A stretch of DNA of 39,767 bases, from positions 1 through 39,767 of the forward strand of contig JAIYAX010000016.1 in NCBI GenBank assembly GCA_027488815.1, given 5' to 3'. The translations under genes were made by a program, and so were the position numbers. This DNA comes from Cytophagaceae bacterium. Lineage in GTDB: Bacteria; Bacteroidota; Bacteroidia; Cytophagales; JAIYAX01. The notes under the pieces are model-generated. The model had not been told where the DNA came from and ran no database searches. It saw only the letters and a list, made by a program, of their open reading frames with translations. Shown one piece after another: positions 16,751-25,591 of the stretch (within the stretch, counting starts at the first letter, position 1; each line of letters starts with the position of its first letter).

Positions 16751-18541
16751 ATGATGAGAAAACTTAGCTTTTTACTTCTTCTTGTTCCTTTAGAGCTTTT
16801 TGCACAAAGTGGGGTACTCCATTATGAGTTAAGGTTCTCTGAGCCACATACCCATTATGCCGAAGTAAGTCTTCAAATCAGAGGGTTTGAAGAGGATACC
16901 CTGGAGCTAAAAATGCCGGTCTGGACGCCCGGAAGCTATCTAGTCAGAGAGTTTGCCAGAAATGTGGAAGGGCTGGAAGCTTCCAACGATTTGGGACAAA
17001 AGATATCAATAGTAAAAGTTTCAAAGAATGGTTGGAAAATCCATCCCTGTAAAGGAGCTACCATTCAGATAAAGTATCGGATTTATGCAAATGAACTATC
17101 CGTAAGGACCAGCCACATCGATGAAAGCCACGCTTATATCAATGCTGCCTCAGTATTCATGTATGTAAAAAACTACAAGCAACTTCCCATTAGTGTCAAA
17201 ATTTATCCTTTTCAACAACACAACAAAATTTCCACTTCACTTCAGGCAAGCGCAAAAGATCCCTGGCTTCTTTTAGCGACTGATTACGATGAACTGGTTG
17301 ACTCACCCATAGAAATCGGTAATCAGAAAATCATCACTTATGAAGCTTTGGGAGTTCCCCATGAAATATGCCTCTATGGCGATGCACAATTTGACTCGGA
17401 AAGGCTGGTTTCTGATTTCAGAAAGATTTCAGAAGAAGCCAGTAAAGTATTTGGCCATCTGCCTATACAGCGTTATGTGACCATCATTCATCACTTTCAG
17501 GGTGCAGGAGGAGGATTGGAGCATAAAAACTCAACAACGCTTCACATCAGCCCCATGACTTACCGGACCAATTGGAATGGAGTGATTTCTTTGTTTGCTC
17601 ATGAGTATTTTCACTTATGGAATGTCAAAAGGTTGCGTCCTCATGGCCTTGGACCCTTTAACTATGATGAAGAGGTCTATACAGATTTGCTGTGGTTTGC
17701 AGAAGGGTTTACCAGTTACTACGATGATTTGCTGCCCGTTCGTGCAGGTGTAGTGAGCACAGAGAGCTATTTGCAAGAACTTAAGCTGAGAATACAGCGA
17801 ATTGAGCAAAGCCCGGGAAGCAAAGTTCAGACTTTGGCAGAATCAAGTTTCGACACCTGGATCAAGTTTTACCGTAGAGACGAAAACAGCTCAAACAGTC
17901 AGGTATCCTACTACGAAAAAGGTCATCTTGCCGGGGCGCTGATCAACGCTTATGTACTTGAAAAAACCGCAGGTGTTGCAGGCTTAGATGAAGTCCTCAA
18001 GGTGATGTACGATAGTTTTGCAATCAAATCTGATGTTGGCTTTCATTACCAAGACCTGCTGAGTGCCGTTGAAAAAGTAAGCGGAAACCGTATCGACTCT
18101 CTAATGAATAGTTGGATTTATAGTACTCAGTCCCCCGACTATGAGGCTGCATTTAAGCCATTGGGAATTCAGTTGAACTGGAAAAAACCGTTAAAGGAAA
18201 TTCGGCTGGGTATGAGCGCTGCCCTTGAAGGCAATCGATACGTGGTTAAATCGGTAGAGAAAGGGGGGACTGCTTATGTGTCAGGTTTAAACTCAGGAGA
18301 TGAAATTCTCTTTGTTAATGGTAAATCGGCCAACACACACTGGGCAGAGCTGGTGGATACAGGAAAGCCTGGTGATCGGGTGAATCTCACCGTCATGCGC
18401 AGGGGATCGAAAAAAGAGGTAGTCATGGAGCTCAAAGAAGAATCTCGCCCCAGCCTACAATTCAGCATAGCCCAAAAGTTAAGCCTGAGTCAAAAAAACA
18501 TGCTCATCAAATGGATGGGCAAGATCCCTGAATCAAAATGA
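16751..18541 (+). CDS. M61 family metallopeptidase with PDZ domain
   Basis: 596 residues with a signal peptide ending at LFAQ. An N-terminal beta domain (about 22-200) contains VWTPGSYLVREFARNV, typical of M61 peptidases. The gluzincin domain has GGGLEH near 253 and the zinc motif HEYFH at 284-288, with the third ligand Glu318 in WFAEGFTSYY. A PDZ domain follows at about 480-565 (GTAYVSGLNSGDEILFVNG). The family includes glycyl aminopeptidases; this one is predicted to be periplasmic. It overlaps ligA by ATGA and starts a four-gene operon. Confidence 0.92.
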   Translation: MMRKLSFLLLLVPLELFAQSGVLHYELRFSEPHTHYAEVSLQIRGFEEDTLELKMPVWTPGSYLVREFARNVEGLEASNDLGQKISIVKVSKNGWKIHPCKGATIQIKYRIYANELSVRTSHIDESHAYINAASVFMYVKNYKQLPISVKIYPFQQHNKISTSLQASAKDPWLLLATDYDELVDSPIEIGNQKIITYEALGVPHEICLYGDAQFDSERLVSDFRKISEEASKVFGHLPIQRYVTIIHHFQGAGGGLEHKNSTTLHISPMTYRTNWNGVISLFAHEYFHLWNVKRLRPHGLGPFNYDEEVYTDLLWFAEGFTSYYDDLLPVRAGVVSTESYLQELKLRIQRIEQSPGSKVQTLAESSFDTWIKFYRRDENSSNSQVSYYEKGHLAGALINAYVLEKTAGVAGLDEVLKVMYDSFAIKSDVGFHYQDLLSAVEKVSGNRIDSLMNSWIYSTQSPDYEAAFKPLGIQLNWKKPLKEIRLGMSAALEGNRYVVKSVEKGGTAYVSGLNSGDEILFVNGKSANTHWAELVDTGKPGDRVNLTVMRRGSKKEVVMELKEESRPSLQFSIAQKLSLSQKNMLIKWMGKIPESK

Positions 18542-20547
18542 CCATCGACTTTGCCCGTGAGCGGATATTAACGCTCAGAGATAAAATCAATTACTACAAT
18601 CAGAAATACTATGAGGAGAGCATTTCTGAAATCTCAGACCTTGAGTTTGACCGCCTTCTTGAAGAGCTAATCCAACTCGAACGCTCCTTTCCTGAATTAC
18701 AAACCGAAGACTCTCCCTCGCAAAGGGTAGGCGGTGCGATTACCAAGGAGTTCAAAACTGTATTTCATAAGCGGCCCATGCTTTCGCTTGGCAATACGTA
18801 TACCCTAGATGAAGTTCGTGATTTTGACGAGCGTGTGCGAAAGTCAATGCTACAACCACCGGTCTACTTTTGTGAACAAAAATTTGATGGTGTGGCCATC
18901 AGCCTCATTTACAAAAACGGAAAGCTGAGCCAGGCAGTCACCCGTGGTGATGGGGAGAAAGGGGACGATATCACAAACAATGCAAAAACAATCCGGAGTC
19001 TTCCTCTGTCTCTCCGGGCAAAGGAATTCCCGGCCGAGTTTGAAGTAAGAGGAGAAGTTTACCTTAGTCAGGAGGCCTTTGAGGCCCTCAATCGGGAAAA
19101 GGAAGAAGCCGGTGAAGAAAAAATGGCTAACCCCAGAAATACCGCATCCGGCACACTTAAACTGCAGGATAGTGCTGAGGTCGCAAGGCGCAGATTGAGC
19201 TGCTATGTCTACCAATTACTGGTTGATGATCAACAAATTACTGATCATGCCGAAGGTATCGCATTGCTGGAGAAATGGGGTTTTCCGGTATCCCCTACCT
19301 ACCAACTCTGCCCTAGCATTGAGGAGGTTTTCGCCTATATCAATAAGTGGGATCATGATCGCCACAGTCTTCCATTGGTCACAGATGGAGTCGTGATCAA
19401 GGTGAATGATTTCAGACAAAGAGAAATGCTTGGTTTTACGGCCAAGAGCCCACGATGGGCAATAGCCTTCAAATACAAATCTGAAAGTGCAAAAACCAGA
19501 CTTCTTCATGTCAGCTATCAGGTAGGCCGTACAGGCGCAGTCACCCCTGTTGCCAATCTGCAGGCTGTTTTACTGGCAGGGACAACCGTGAAAAGAGCCT
19601 CCTTGCACAATGCCAATGAGATCGATCGACTTCAATTGCATGAAGGAGACATGGTTTTTGTTGAAAAAGGTGGTGAAATCATCCCTAAGATAACAGGCGT
19701 AGAGTTTGAAAGCCGGTCATCTGATGCCAAACCGATTTTATTCCCTACGCATTGCCCGATTTGTGGCACTCGGTTGGTCCGCTCCGAAGGAGAAGCTGCC
19801 TTTTATTGCCCAAATGATAACGGCTGTGCGCCCCAAATCAAAGGCAGAATTGAGCATTTCATCCAGCGTAAAGCCATGGAAATCGAAAACCTGGGAGCTG
19901 AAACAATAGAATTGCTTTTTCAGGAAGGTTTGGTTAAGAACCCGGCTGACCTTTATGATTTACAGTATGATCAGGTGTTGAACCTCAACAGGTTTGCCGA
20001 GAAATCAGCCAGAAATCTGATCGATGCCATTGACAAATCCAAAGCAATGCCTTTTGAAAACGTATTGTTTGCGCTGGGTATTCGCTTTGTCGGGCGCACG
20101 GTAGCAGAGAAATTGGCTCGGCATTTAAGGAGTATGAATGCCTTGATGACTGCCGACCGTGAGGCCTTGCTGCAAGCTCCTGAAGTAGGTGAAAAAATTG
20201 CCGATAGCCTCTTGTCCTACTTTAGTCAGGCAGATCACCTGAGCATGATTCAGAGACTGGAAGCCCATGGACTCCAGCTGAAGGTCGAACAAAAAGAAAC
20301 CAAGCTGTTAAGCAGTTCACTAGAAGGGAAGACCTTTCTGATTTCCGGTGTTTTTGCCGGGATTTCAAGAGAGGAATTGAGCGATCGCATACAAGCTCAT
20401 GGGGGTAAAATGTTGTCCGGGGTAAGTGGCAATCTTCAATACCTGGTGGCTGGGGAAAACATGGGGCCTTCCAAATTGGAAAAAGCCCGTAAATTGGGAG
20501 TTCAGATCATCTCAGAGCAAGAGTTGAATAATATGATCAACCCATGA
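18538..20547 (+). CDS. ligA: NAD-dependent DNA ligase
   Basis: 669 residues, full length. Order: domain Ia and the adenylation domain with the AMP-accepting Lys115 in CEQKFDGVAISL; an OB fold around KSPRWAIAFKYKSES; a zinc finger with Cys406, Cys409, Cys424 and Cys430; helix-hairpin-helix motifs (GIRFVGRTVAEKLA; LLQAPEVGEKIADSLLSYF); and a C-terminal BRCT domain (GKTFLISGVFAGISREELSD). It seals nicks in replication and repair. It overlaps both neighbours by 4 nt. Confidence 0.98.
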   Translation: MTIDFARERILTLRDKINYYNQKYYEESISEISDLEFDRLLEELIQLERSFPELQTEDSPSQRVGGAITKEFKTVFHKRPMLSLGNTYTLDEVRDFDERVRKSMLQPPVYFCEQKFDGVAISLIYKNGKLSQAVTRGDGEKGDDITNNAKTIRSLPLSLRAKEFPAEFEVRGEVYLSQEAFEALNREKEEAGEEKMANPRNTASGTLKLQDSAEVARRRLSCYVYQLLVDDQQITDHAEGIALLEKWGFPVSPTYQLCPSIEEVFAYINKWDHDRHSLPLVTDGVVIKVNDFRQREMLGFTAKSPRWAIAFKYKSESAKTRLLHVSYQVGRTGAVTPVANLQAVLLAGTTVKRASLHNANEIDRLQLHEGDMVFVEKGGEIIPKITGVEFESRSSDAKPILFPTHCPICGTRLVRSEGEAAFYCPNDNGCAPQIKGRIEHFIQRKAMEIENLGAETIELLFQEGLVKNPADLYDLQYDQVLNLNRFAEKSARNLIDAIDKSKAMPFENVLFALGIRFVGRTVAEKLARHLRSMNALMTADREALLQAPEVGEKIADSLLSYFSQADHLSMIQRLEAHGLQLKVEQKETKLLSSSLEGKTFLISGVFAGISREELSDRIQAHGGKMLSGVSGNLQYLVAGENMGPSKLEKARKLGVQIISEQELNNMINP

Positions 20548-21068
20548 TTTTTTTCAATTGGTTTTCTTCTATCCGCTTGAAATGGTGGGGTAAAAAAGTT
20601 CGAAAACCCAGCCCTAGTATTGGATTTGAAAAGACTCAACAGATTGGAGTATTGGTCGGTTTCAAACAAAACCTCAATCAGGAAGCCCTGCTTTATTTCA
20701 TCGAAAAGCTAAGAAATCAAGGTAAAAAAGTAACGATACTTCAATATCAGGACCAAAAACAGGCCACATGGCTGATCCCCGGGGCACAGGTGTTCAGCAG
20801 AAAAGAACTTTCCTGGTTGGGTTCTATTCTATCTCCTGCGGCACAGGAATTTATAAAAATACCCTTTGATTATTTGTACATCTTGTCTGATAAGCCAATG
20901 AAGCCCTTGCTGTTGATCGCAGCAAAGTCCAAAGCCAAGACCTTAATCGGGAGGGCTTCGTCTGATTTTAATCCTTATCTGGATTTGATGATACAGCTCC
21001 CTGAGCATGCCAGTCAGGATGTTGCTTTACAACACTTATATCATTACAGTAGCCGAATTACCGCATGA
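20544..21068 (+). CDS. DUF6913-like protein
   Basis: 174 residues, no signal peptide; a basic, Trp-rich N-terminus (FFNWFSSIRLKWWGKKVRK) precedes an alpha/beta domain with IGVLVGFKQNL, KKVTILQYQDQ and FDYLYILSDKPMKPLLLIAA. The size, composition and position just before dapA match a small Bacteroidota family that I associate with DUF6913; the family name is from memory and not checked. Function unknown. It is translationally coupled to ligA and dapA through ATGA overlaps. Confidence 0.6.
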   Translation: MIFFNWFSSIRLKWWGKKVRKPSPSIGFEKTQQIGVLVGFKQNLNQEALLYFIEKLRNQGKKVTILQYQDQKQATWLIPGAQVFSRKELSWLGSILSPAAQEFIKIPFDYLYILSDKPMKPLLLIAAKSKAKTLIGRASSDFNPYLDLMIQLPEHASQDVALQHLYHYSSRITA

Positions 21069-21937
21069 ACACGTTATTGAAAGGCACCGGGGTAGCATTG
21101 GTCACTCCATTCAAATCGGATCAGTCCATTGATTTTGATGGAGTCAAGAAGTTGGTCAATTACCTTGGAGCAGAGGGTATTGAGTACCTGGTTGTCATGG
21201 GTACTACAGGAGAAGCCGCAACACTCAACAAATCTGAGAAACGGGCGGTACTCGATACTGTTTTGCAACATAACCCCTACCAGCTGCCTGTTGTTTATGG
21301 GCTAGGCGGCAATGATACCCGATCCTTAAAAGAAGAGCTTCAGCATTTGGATGTGACCGGCATTTCAGCCCTTTTAAGTGTTAGTCCCTATTACAATAAG
21401 CCTTCTCAATCCGGAATTATTGCTCATTACCAAACCCTGGCTGATGCTTCCACTTTGCCAATTGTTCTTTACAATGTGCCGGGAAGAACAGGTTCAAACC
21501 TGAGCGCCGCCACTACCGCAACCCTCGCAAAGCACCCCAATGTTATTGGAATTAAAGAAGCCTCCGGCGATTTGATTCAATGCCTTGAAATTAAAGCCAG
21601 CACCTCTGACGACTTTTTGTTGATATCGGGAGATGATTTGCTCACTCCTGCCATGATTAGCATGGGGGCCGTTGGTGCCATTTCTGTCCTGGCAAATGCC
21701 TACCCCGCTGTATTTGGACAGATGGTAAGGTTGGCTTTAGAAGGTCAGTTTACGAAAAGCCATGCACTGGCTCAAAAAATGCTGCCTTTAAACCGCTTAA
21801 TGTATCTGGAGGGAAACCCTACCGGCGTGAAAGCTTTGCTGCAAGCTCTGGGACTGTCTGCTCCTTATGTCAGAGCCCCAATGGCAGAAGCCTCTGCTGA
21901 ACTAAAAAATAACATCAGTAAAAACCTGATTAAATAA
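21065..21937 (+). CDS. dapA: 4-hydroxy-tetrahydrodipicolinate synthase
   Basis: 290 residues, complete TIM barrel. Schiff-base Lys164 in VIGIKEASGD, Tyr136 in VLYNVPGRTG and the MGTTGEAATL motif (Thr47-Thr48) are all present. It condenses pyruvate with aspartate semialdehyde in the lysine/meso-diaminopimelate pathway. It is the last gene of the operon with the M61 peptidase, ligA and the DUF6913-like gene, and is followed by a strong terminator. Confidence 0.97.
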   Translation: MNTLLKGTGVALVTPFKSDQSIDFDGVKKLVNYLGAEGIEYLVVMGTTGEAATLNKSEKRAVLDTVLQHNPYQLPVVYGLGGNDTRSLKEELQHLDVTGISALLSVSPYYNKPSQSGIIAHYQTLADASTLPIVLYNVPGRTGSNLSAATTATLAKHPNVIGIKEASGDLIQCLEIKASTSDDFLLISGDDLLTPAMISMGAVGAISVLANAYPAVFGQMVRLALEGQFTKSHALAQKMLPLNRLMYLEGNPTGVKALLQALGLSAPYVRAPMAEASAELKNNISKNLIK

Positions 21938-21966
21938 AAAAGGAGGCATTAGCCTCCTTTCTTTTA
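21936..21966. terminator. Bidirectional intrinsic terminator
   Basis: Stem AAAGGAGGC/GCCTCCTTT with an ATTA loop, A-run before and T-rich run after, between the stop of dapA and the stop of the convergent histone H1-like gene. Confidence 0.85.
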
Positions 21967-21978
21967 ATGTGGTTGTTT

Positions 21979-22182
21979 TTACTTTTTCTTCTTGGCTGGA
22001 GGTGCAGCTTTGGAATTTTTCATGTTTTGAACCTCTGTTCTCACGGTCTGAGCCCAGTTTTTCATGTCCTGCAAGCCTTTTCTCACACGGGTACCTGCAG
22101 CTTGGTTGTCTTTATCGTAAAACTTTACGAAGTCGTCTTCCATTGACATTATAAGATTCTTGATCTCATCAAATCTTTTCAT
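21979..22182 (-). CDS. Histone H1-like nucleoid protein (Hc1 type)
   Basis: 67 residues: MKRFDEIKNLIMSMEDDFVK, FYDKDNQAAGTRVRKGLQDM and a Lys/Ala/Pro-rich basic tail ending KKKK. This matches the small histone H1-like (Hc1 family) proteins common in Bacteroidota, with a conserved helical N-terminal part and a basic tail, thought to bind DNA without sequence specificity. A promoter of the Bacteroidota type lies 40-70 nt upstream. Confidence 0.85.
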   Translation of the reverse strand: MKRFDEIKNLIMSMEDDFVKFYDKDNQAAGTRVRKGLQDMKNWAQTVRTEVQNMKNSKAAPPAKKKK

Positions 22183-22223
22183 TATGAAACGGTTTAAGGT
22201 TGGTGTTTAAGTTTTCTGACGTT

Positions 22224-22254
22224 TAAAATTAGTGATTAAAACATTCGAGTCAAA
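22224..22254 (-). promoter_or_regulatory. Promoter of the histone H1-like gene
   Basis: On the minus strand: TTTG (22254-22251), a 19-nt spacer, then TAATTTTA (22231-22224), one base from TAnnTTTG. The predicted leader is about 35 nt. Confidence 0.5.
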
Positions 22255-22287
22255 TAAAAAGCCTTTTATTTTGATCTGGAAAGCATA

Positions 22288-23532
22288 TTAAACCACCTGG
22301 GCAATCGAACTGTTCGCATAAACTCCACTTTTGAGTTTACCTGAGACAGCGCTGAAGGCCTTTATGGTTTCTTCTACATCGGCCAAGGAATGGACAGCCG
22401 TAGGAATGAGGCGCAGCATGATCACATCTTTAGGAACGACAGGATAGGTCACTACAGAGCAGAAAATGCTATAATTCTCTCTGAGATCAATGATCAGGTT
22501 AGCGGCCTCATTGGTACCTCCACTTAGAAATACCGGTGTTACTGGCGACTCAGTTTTACCCAAATTGAAGCCTGCCTCCCTAAGCCCTGACTGAAGTGCT
22601 TTCACGATGACCCAAAGTTGATTTTTTAACTCCGGCTGGGTACGAAGCAGTTCAAGTCTCTTTCTTCCGCCGATAACCAATGGCATGGGTAGGGTTTTGG
22701 CAAAAATCTGTGAACGGGTGTTGTACCTGAGGAAGTTGATGACAAATTCATCACCGGAAACAAAAGCACCAATGCTTGCCATTGATTTGGCAAAAGTGGA
22801 GAAATACAAATCGATCTCATCCTGTACCCCTTGCTCCTCTCCTGTGCCTGCACCTGTTTTACCCATGGTTCCAAATCCATGCGCATCATCTACCAACAGT
22901 CTGAAATCATATTTCTTTTTAAGTGCAACGATGTCTTTCAGGTTTCCCTGATCACCGGCCATACCAAATACGCCTTCCGTTATCACCAGAATGGCTCCTC
23001 CGGTTTCAGCTACCCATTTACCGGCCCGTTGCAATTGTTTCTCGCAGCTTTCAATGTCATTGTGAGGAAAAACAAAGCGTTTGCCCAGATGCATGCGGAG
23101 ACCATCCACGATGCAGGCATGGCTATCTGAGTCATAAACAACCGCATCCTGCCTTGACAGAATAGCGTCTATAACTGAAAGTATTCCCTGATATCCGAAA
23201 TTTAAAAGCATCGTATCCTCCTTGCCCACAAATGAAGAAAGCTCTGCTTCCAATGCTTCATGCTCATTGGAGTTACCTGACATCATACGGGCTCCCATCG
23301 GATAAGCTAAGCCGTATTGTGCAGTTGCTTCGGTGTCAGCCTTTCTCACCTCCGGGTGATTCGCCAGGCCAAGGTAGTTGTTCAAACTCCAGGTCAGCAT
23401 CTCTTTACCCCTAAATTTCATTCTGGGGGCGATTTCACCTTCGAGTTTTGGAAAAGAAAAATATCCGTGTGCTATTTTGGCATGCTTGCCCAAAGGGCCC
23501 ATGTCCTTTTTGAACTTCTCAAACAGATCCAC
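22288..23532 (-). CDS. Alpha-oxoamine synthase (serine palmitoyltransferase / cysteate acyltransferase type)
   Basis: 414-residue PLP enzyme of the alpha-oxoamine synthase family. PLP-binding Lys249 in STFAKSMASIGAFVSGD, DDAHGFG (Asp215-His218) and SNEHEALEAEL are intact. The FAKSMASIG motif is closer to bacterial serine palmitoyltransferases than to glycine C-acetyltransferase (Kbl), so it probably condenses serine or cysteate with acyl-CoA/ACP to begin sphingolipids or sulfonolipids (capnine type) in the cytoplasm; sequence alone does not decide which. Annotation as glycine C-acetyltransferase is the alternative. Translation starts with GTG. It is divergent from the biotin carboxylase gene and has a near-consensus promoter. 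Confidence 0.85.
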   Translation of the reverse strand: MDLFEKFKKDMGPLGKHAKIAHGYFSFPKLEGEIAPRMKFRGKEMLTWSLNNYLGLANHPEVRKADTEATAQYGLAYPMGARMMSGNSNEHEALEAELSSFVGKEDTMLLNFGYQGILSVIDAILSRQDAVVYDSDSHACIVDGLRMHLGKRFVFPHNDIESCEKQLQRAGKWVAETGGAILVITEGVFGMAGDQGNLKDIVALKKKYDFRLLVDDAHGFGTMGKTGAGTGEEQGVQDEIDLYFSTFAKSMASIGAFVSGDEFVINFLRYNTRSQIFAKTLPMPLVIGGRKRLELLRTQPELKNQLWVIVKALQSGLREAGFNLGKTESPVTPVFLSGGTNEAANLIIDLRENYSIFCSVVTYPVVPKDVIMLRLIPTAVHSLADVEETIKAFSAVSGKLKSGVYANSSIAQVV

Positions 23533-23563
23533 AGTAGAGCGGTTTTAAAATGGTATAATGCAG

Positions 23564-23593
23564 CAAAAATAGACAAAAGGCCGCATTGCTCAA
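23564..23593 (-). promoter_or_regulatory. Promoter of the alpha-oxoamine synthase gene
   Basis: On the minus strand: TTG (23593-23591), exactly 19 nt, then TATTTTTG (23571-23564), a full TAnnTTTG match. It is 31 nt before the GTG start. Confidence 0.6.
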
Positions 23594-23700
23594 CAATTTC
23601 CTTTAGGCTGCATTAAGTTTTAGTCACGTTTGCCATCTTTGTCACTGAAGCAAGGCTGTAAAACCTCAACCTGGCAAGCCGGTTTTTGATCGATTTAGTC

Positions 23701-25206
23701 ATGAAAAAAATAAACAAACTACTGATTGCTAACCGTGGTGAAATTGCTCTTCGGATCATGCGCACGGCCAGAGAAATGGGAATTCAGACGGTTGCGATCT
23801 ATTCAGAAGCAGACCGTAAAGCACTGCATGTGAGGTTTGCTGATGAAGCCTATTTTATCGGCCCTCCCCCATCATCACAGTCGTATCTGCAGCAAGACAA
23901 GATCGTCGAGGTAGCAAAGCAGTGCGGGGCTGATGCAATACATCCCGGTTATGGCTTTCTTTCCGAAAACGCTGTGTTTTCTCAGAAGGTAAGGGATGCC
24001 GGCATCCTCTTCATCGGCCCCTCGGCCAAATCGATTGAGATCATGGGAAGCAAACTGGCAGCAAAGCAGGCGGCCATGAAATTTGGAATTCCTATGGTGC
24101 CGGGCACGGAAGAGGCCATCAGTGATATCCCTAAAGCAAAGCAACTGGCAGCAAAGATCGGGTACCCCATCTTAATCAAGGCGAGTGCAGGCGGGGGTGG
24201 CAAGGGGATGCGTATTGTGGAAAACGAAGCAGAATTCGAAGAGCAAATGAACCGTGCCATTAGTGAAGCTCAGTCTTCTTTTGGTGATGGGTCGGTCTTT
24301 ATAGAAAAATACGTCACTTCTCCTCGTCATATTGAAGTGCAAATCATGGGTGATGAGCATGGCAACATCGTACATCTGTTTGAAAGGGAATGCTCCATAC
24401 AGCGTAGACACCAAAAGGTGGTCGAGGAAGCCCCAAGCTCAATACTAAGCCCAGAAATGCGCAAAGAGATCGGAGAAGCAGCCGTCAATGCCGCCAGATC
24501 CTGTGACTATTTCAATGCAGGAACGGTAGAATTCATCATGGATGACCAGATGAAGTTTTACTTTCTGGAAATGAATACCCGACTACAGGTAGAACACCCG
24601 GTAACGGAGATGATTACAGGCATTGATCTGGTAAGGGAACAAATCAGGGTCGCTGAAGGGCACACGCTTCATTTTAAGCAGGAAGACCTGATCCTACGTG
24701 GCCATGCCATCGAGCTCAGGGTGTATGCAGAAGATCCTGCCAATAATTTTCTGCCTGATATCGGTAAACTGCATCGCTATGTGCGCCCACAAGGCAATGG
24801 TATCAGGGTCGATGATGGATTTGAGCAAGGCATGGACATCCCTATCTATTACGATCCTATGATTGCCAAGCTGGTTGCCTTTGCCGAAACAAGGGAAGCT
24901 GCCATTGAAAAAATGATCCGGGCTATTGATGAATACCAGATCGTAGGCGTAGAAAACACCCTCGCTTTTGGCCGGTACGTGATGCTTCACGAGGCTTTCA
25001 GAAGTGGGAATTTTGATACGCATTTTGTAAACAGACACTACAAAGTAGAGCAGCTAAAACCCGCAGGAAACGAAGAAGAGGAAAAAGTGGCGATGCTTAT
25101 GGCCGGAATTATTGACCAGAAACACCGAAAGGCCTCAGAAGATCAACCGGCTGCTAACGGAAATCATGGCAACCAATGGCTGCGGAGAAGGACCTATGGG
25201 AGGTAA
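23701..25206 (+). CDS. accC: Acyl-CoA carboxylase, biotin carboxylase subunit
   Basis: 501 residues from ATG 23701; a TTG five codons earlier is unlikely. It shows the full biotin carboxylase: KKINKLLIANRGEIALRIMR, ATP-grasp KASAGGGGKGMRIV, EKYVTSPRHIEVQIMGD, FERECSIQRRHQKVVEEAPS and EMNTRLQVEHPVTEMITG. It carboxylates biotin on a carrier protein using ATP and bicarbonate. About 50 residues longer than AccC of fatty-acid synthesis, with an extra Gln/Asn-rich tail (DQPAANGNHGNQ), so it may belong to a propionyl- or methylcrotonyl-type carboxylase (inference). No biotin carrier or carboxyltransferase gene is adjacent in the window. Confidence 0.9.
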   Translation: MKKINKLLIANRGEIALRIMRTAREMGIQTVAIYSEADRKALHVRFADEAYFIGPPPSSQSYLQQDKIVEVAKQCGADAIHPGYGFLSENAVFSQKVRDAGILFIGPSAKSIEIMGSKLAAKQAAMKFGIPMVPGTEEAISDIPKAKQLAAKIGYPILIKASAGGGGKGMRIVENEAEFEEQMNRAISEAQSSFGDGSVFIEKYVTSPRHIEVQIMGDEHGNIVHLFERECSIQRRHQKVVEEAPSSILSPEMRKEIGEAAVNAARSCDYFNAGTVEFIMDDQMKFYFLEMNTRLQVEHPVTEMITGIDLVREQIRVAEGHTLHFKQEDLILRGHAIELRVYAEDPANNFLPDIGKLHRYVRPQGNGIRVDDGFEQGMDIPIYYDPMIAKLVAFAETREAAIEKMIRAIDEYQIVGVENTLAFGRYVMLHEAFRSGNFDTHFVNRHYKVEQLKPAGNEEEEKVAMLMAGIIDQKHRKASEDQPAANGNHGNQWLRRRTYGR

Positions 25207-25219
25207 GTCATTCTCACTA

Positions 25220-25253
25220 CTCGTAACCAACAGGTGCTGGCATTGGTTACGAG
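25220..25253. repeat. 11-bp perfect hairpin after accC
   Basis: Arms CTCGTAACCAA and TTGGTTACGAG with a 12-nt loop. It starts 13 nt after the accC stop. There is no T-tract, so it may be a transcript-stabilising or weak termination hairpin rather than a classical terminator. Confidence 0.6.
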
Positions 25254-25376
25254 GGGTCATGGTTAAGTAGTGTGCCGGAGGCCAGGTCACATAAGGGTCA
25301 ATCGGAACAGCCGAGCGAAGATGGGGATAGCTGGATTAGAAGGTTAGTTGGCTTGGTATATGATGGCAGAAGTCAC

Positions 25377-25401
25377 GACTTGTGCAAGCTGGGCACAAGT
25401 C
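25377..25401. repeat. REP-like palindrome, family distinct from the RAYT REPs
   Basis: Perfect 9-bp stem GACTTGTGC/GCACAAGTC around AAGCTGG. A degraded second unit follows (GACTTGCGCCAGCTGG, 25405-25420), so the pattern is a paired, BIME-like palindrome. It shares no core with the REPs at 28222-30166. Confidence 0.5.
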
Positions 25402-25536
25402 ACAGACTTGCGCCAGCTGGGGGGAGCACATATACATAGCCTGTCACGTGAAACGGGAAATTAATGGCCGCTTTGACATACAACTTGCCAAGTACATGAA
25501 TTCAACAGGTTAAAAACAATTGCCAAAGCAGCAGAA

Positions 25537-25591
25537 AAGCCATAAAGGATCAAGAGGCATTTTCAGCTTTTCTATGCCCGTTTTATGGCTT
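25537..25591. repeat. Nested inverted repeat
   Basis: Outer arms AAGCCATAAA (25537-25546) and TTTATGGCTT (25582-25591) enclose inner arms GGCAT (25556-25560) and ATGCC (25574-25578). It could be a structured RNA or a decayed mobile-element end; no T-tract follows. Confidence 0.4.

Noticed and set aside
22252-22271. AT-rich inverted repeat AAATAAAA/TTTTATTT as a terminator for the alpha-oxoamine synthase gene
   Set aside because: The stem has almost no GC and overlaps the -33 element of the histone-like gene promoter; support is too weak.
25220-25253. Classical rho-independent terminator for accC
   Set aside because: The stem is perfect but no T-tract follows on either strand, so it is listed as a hairpin only.
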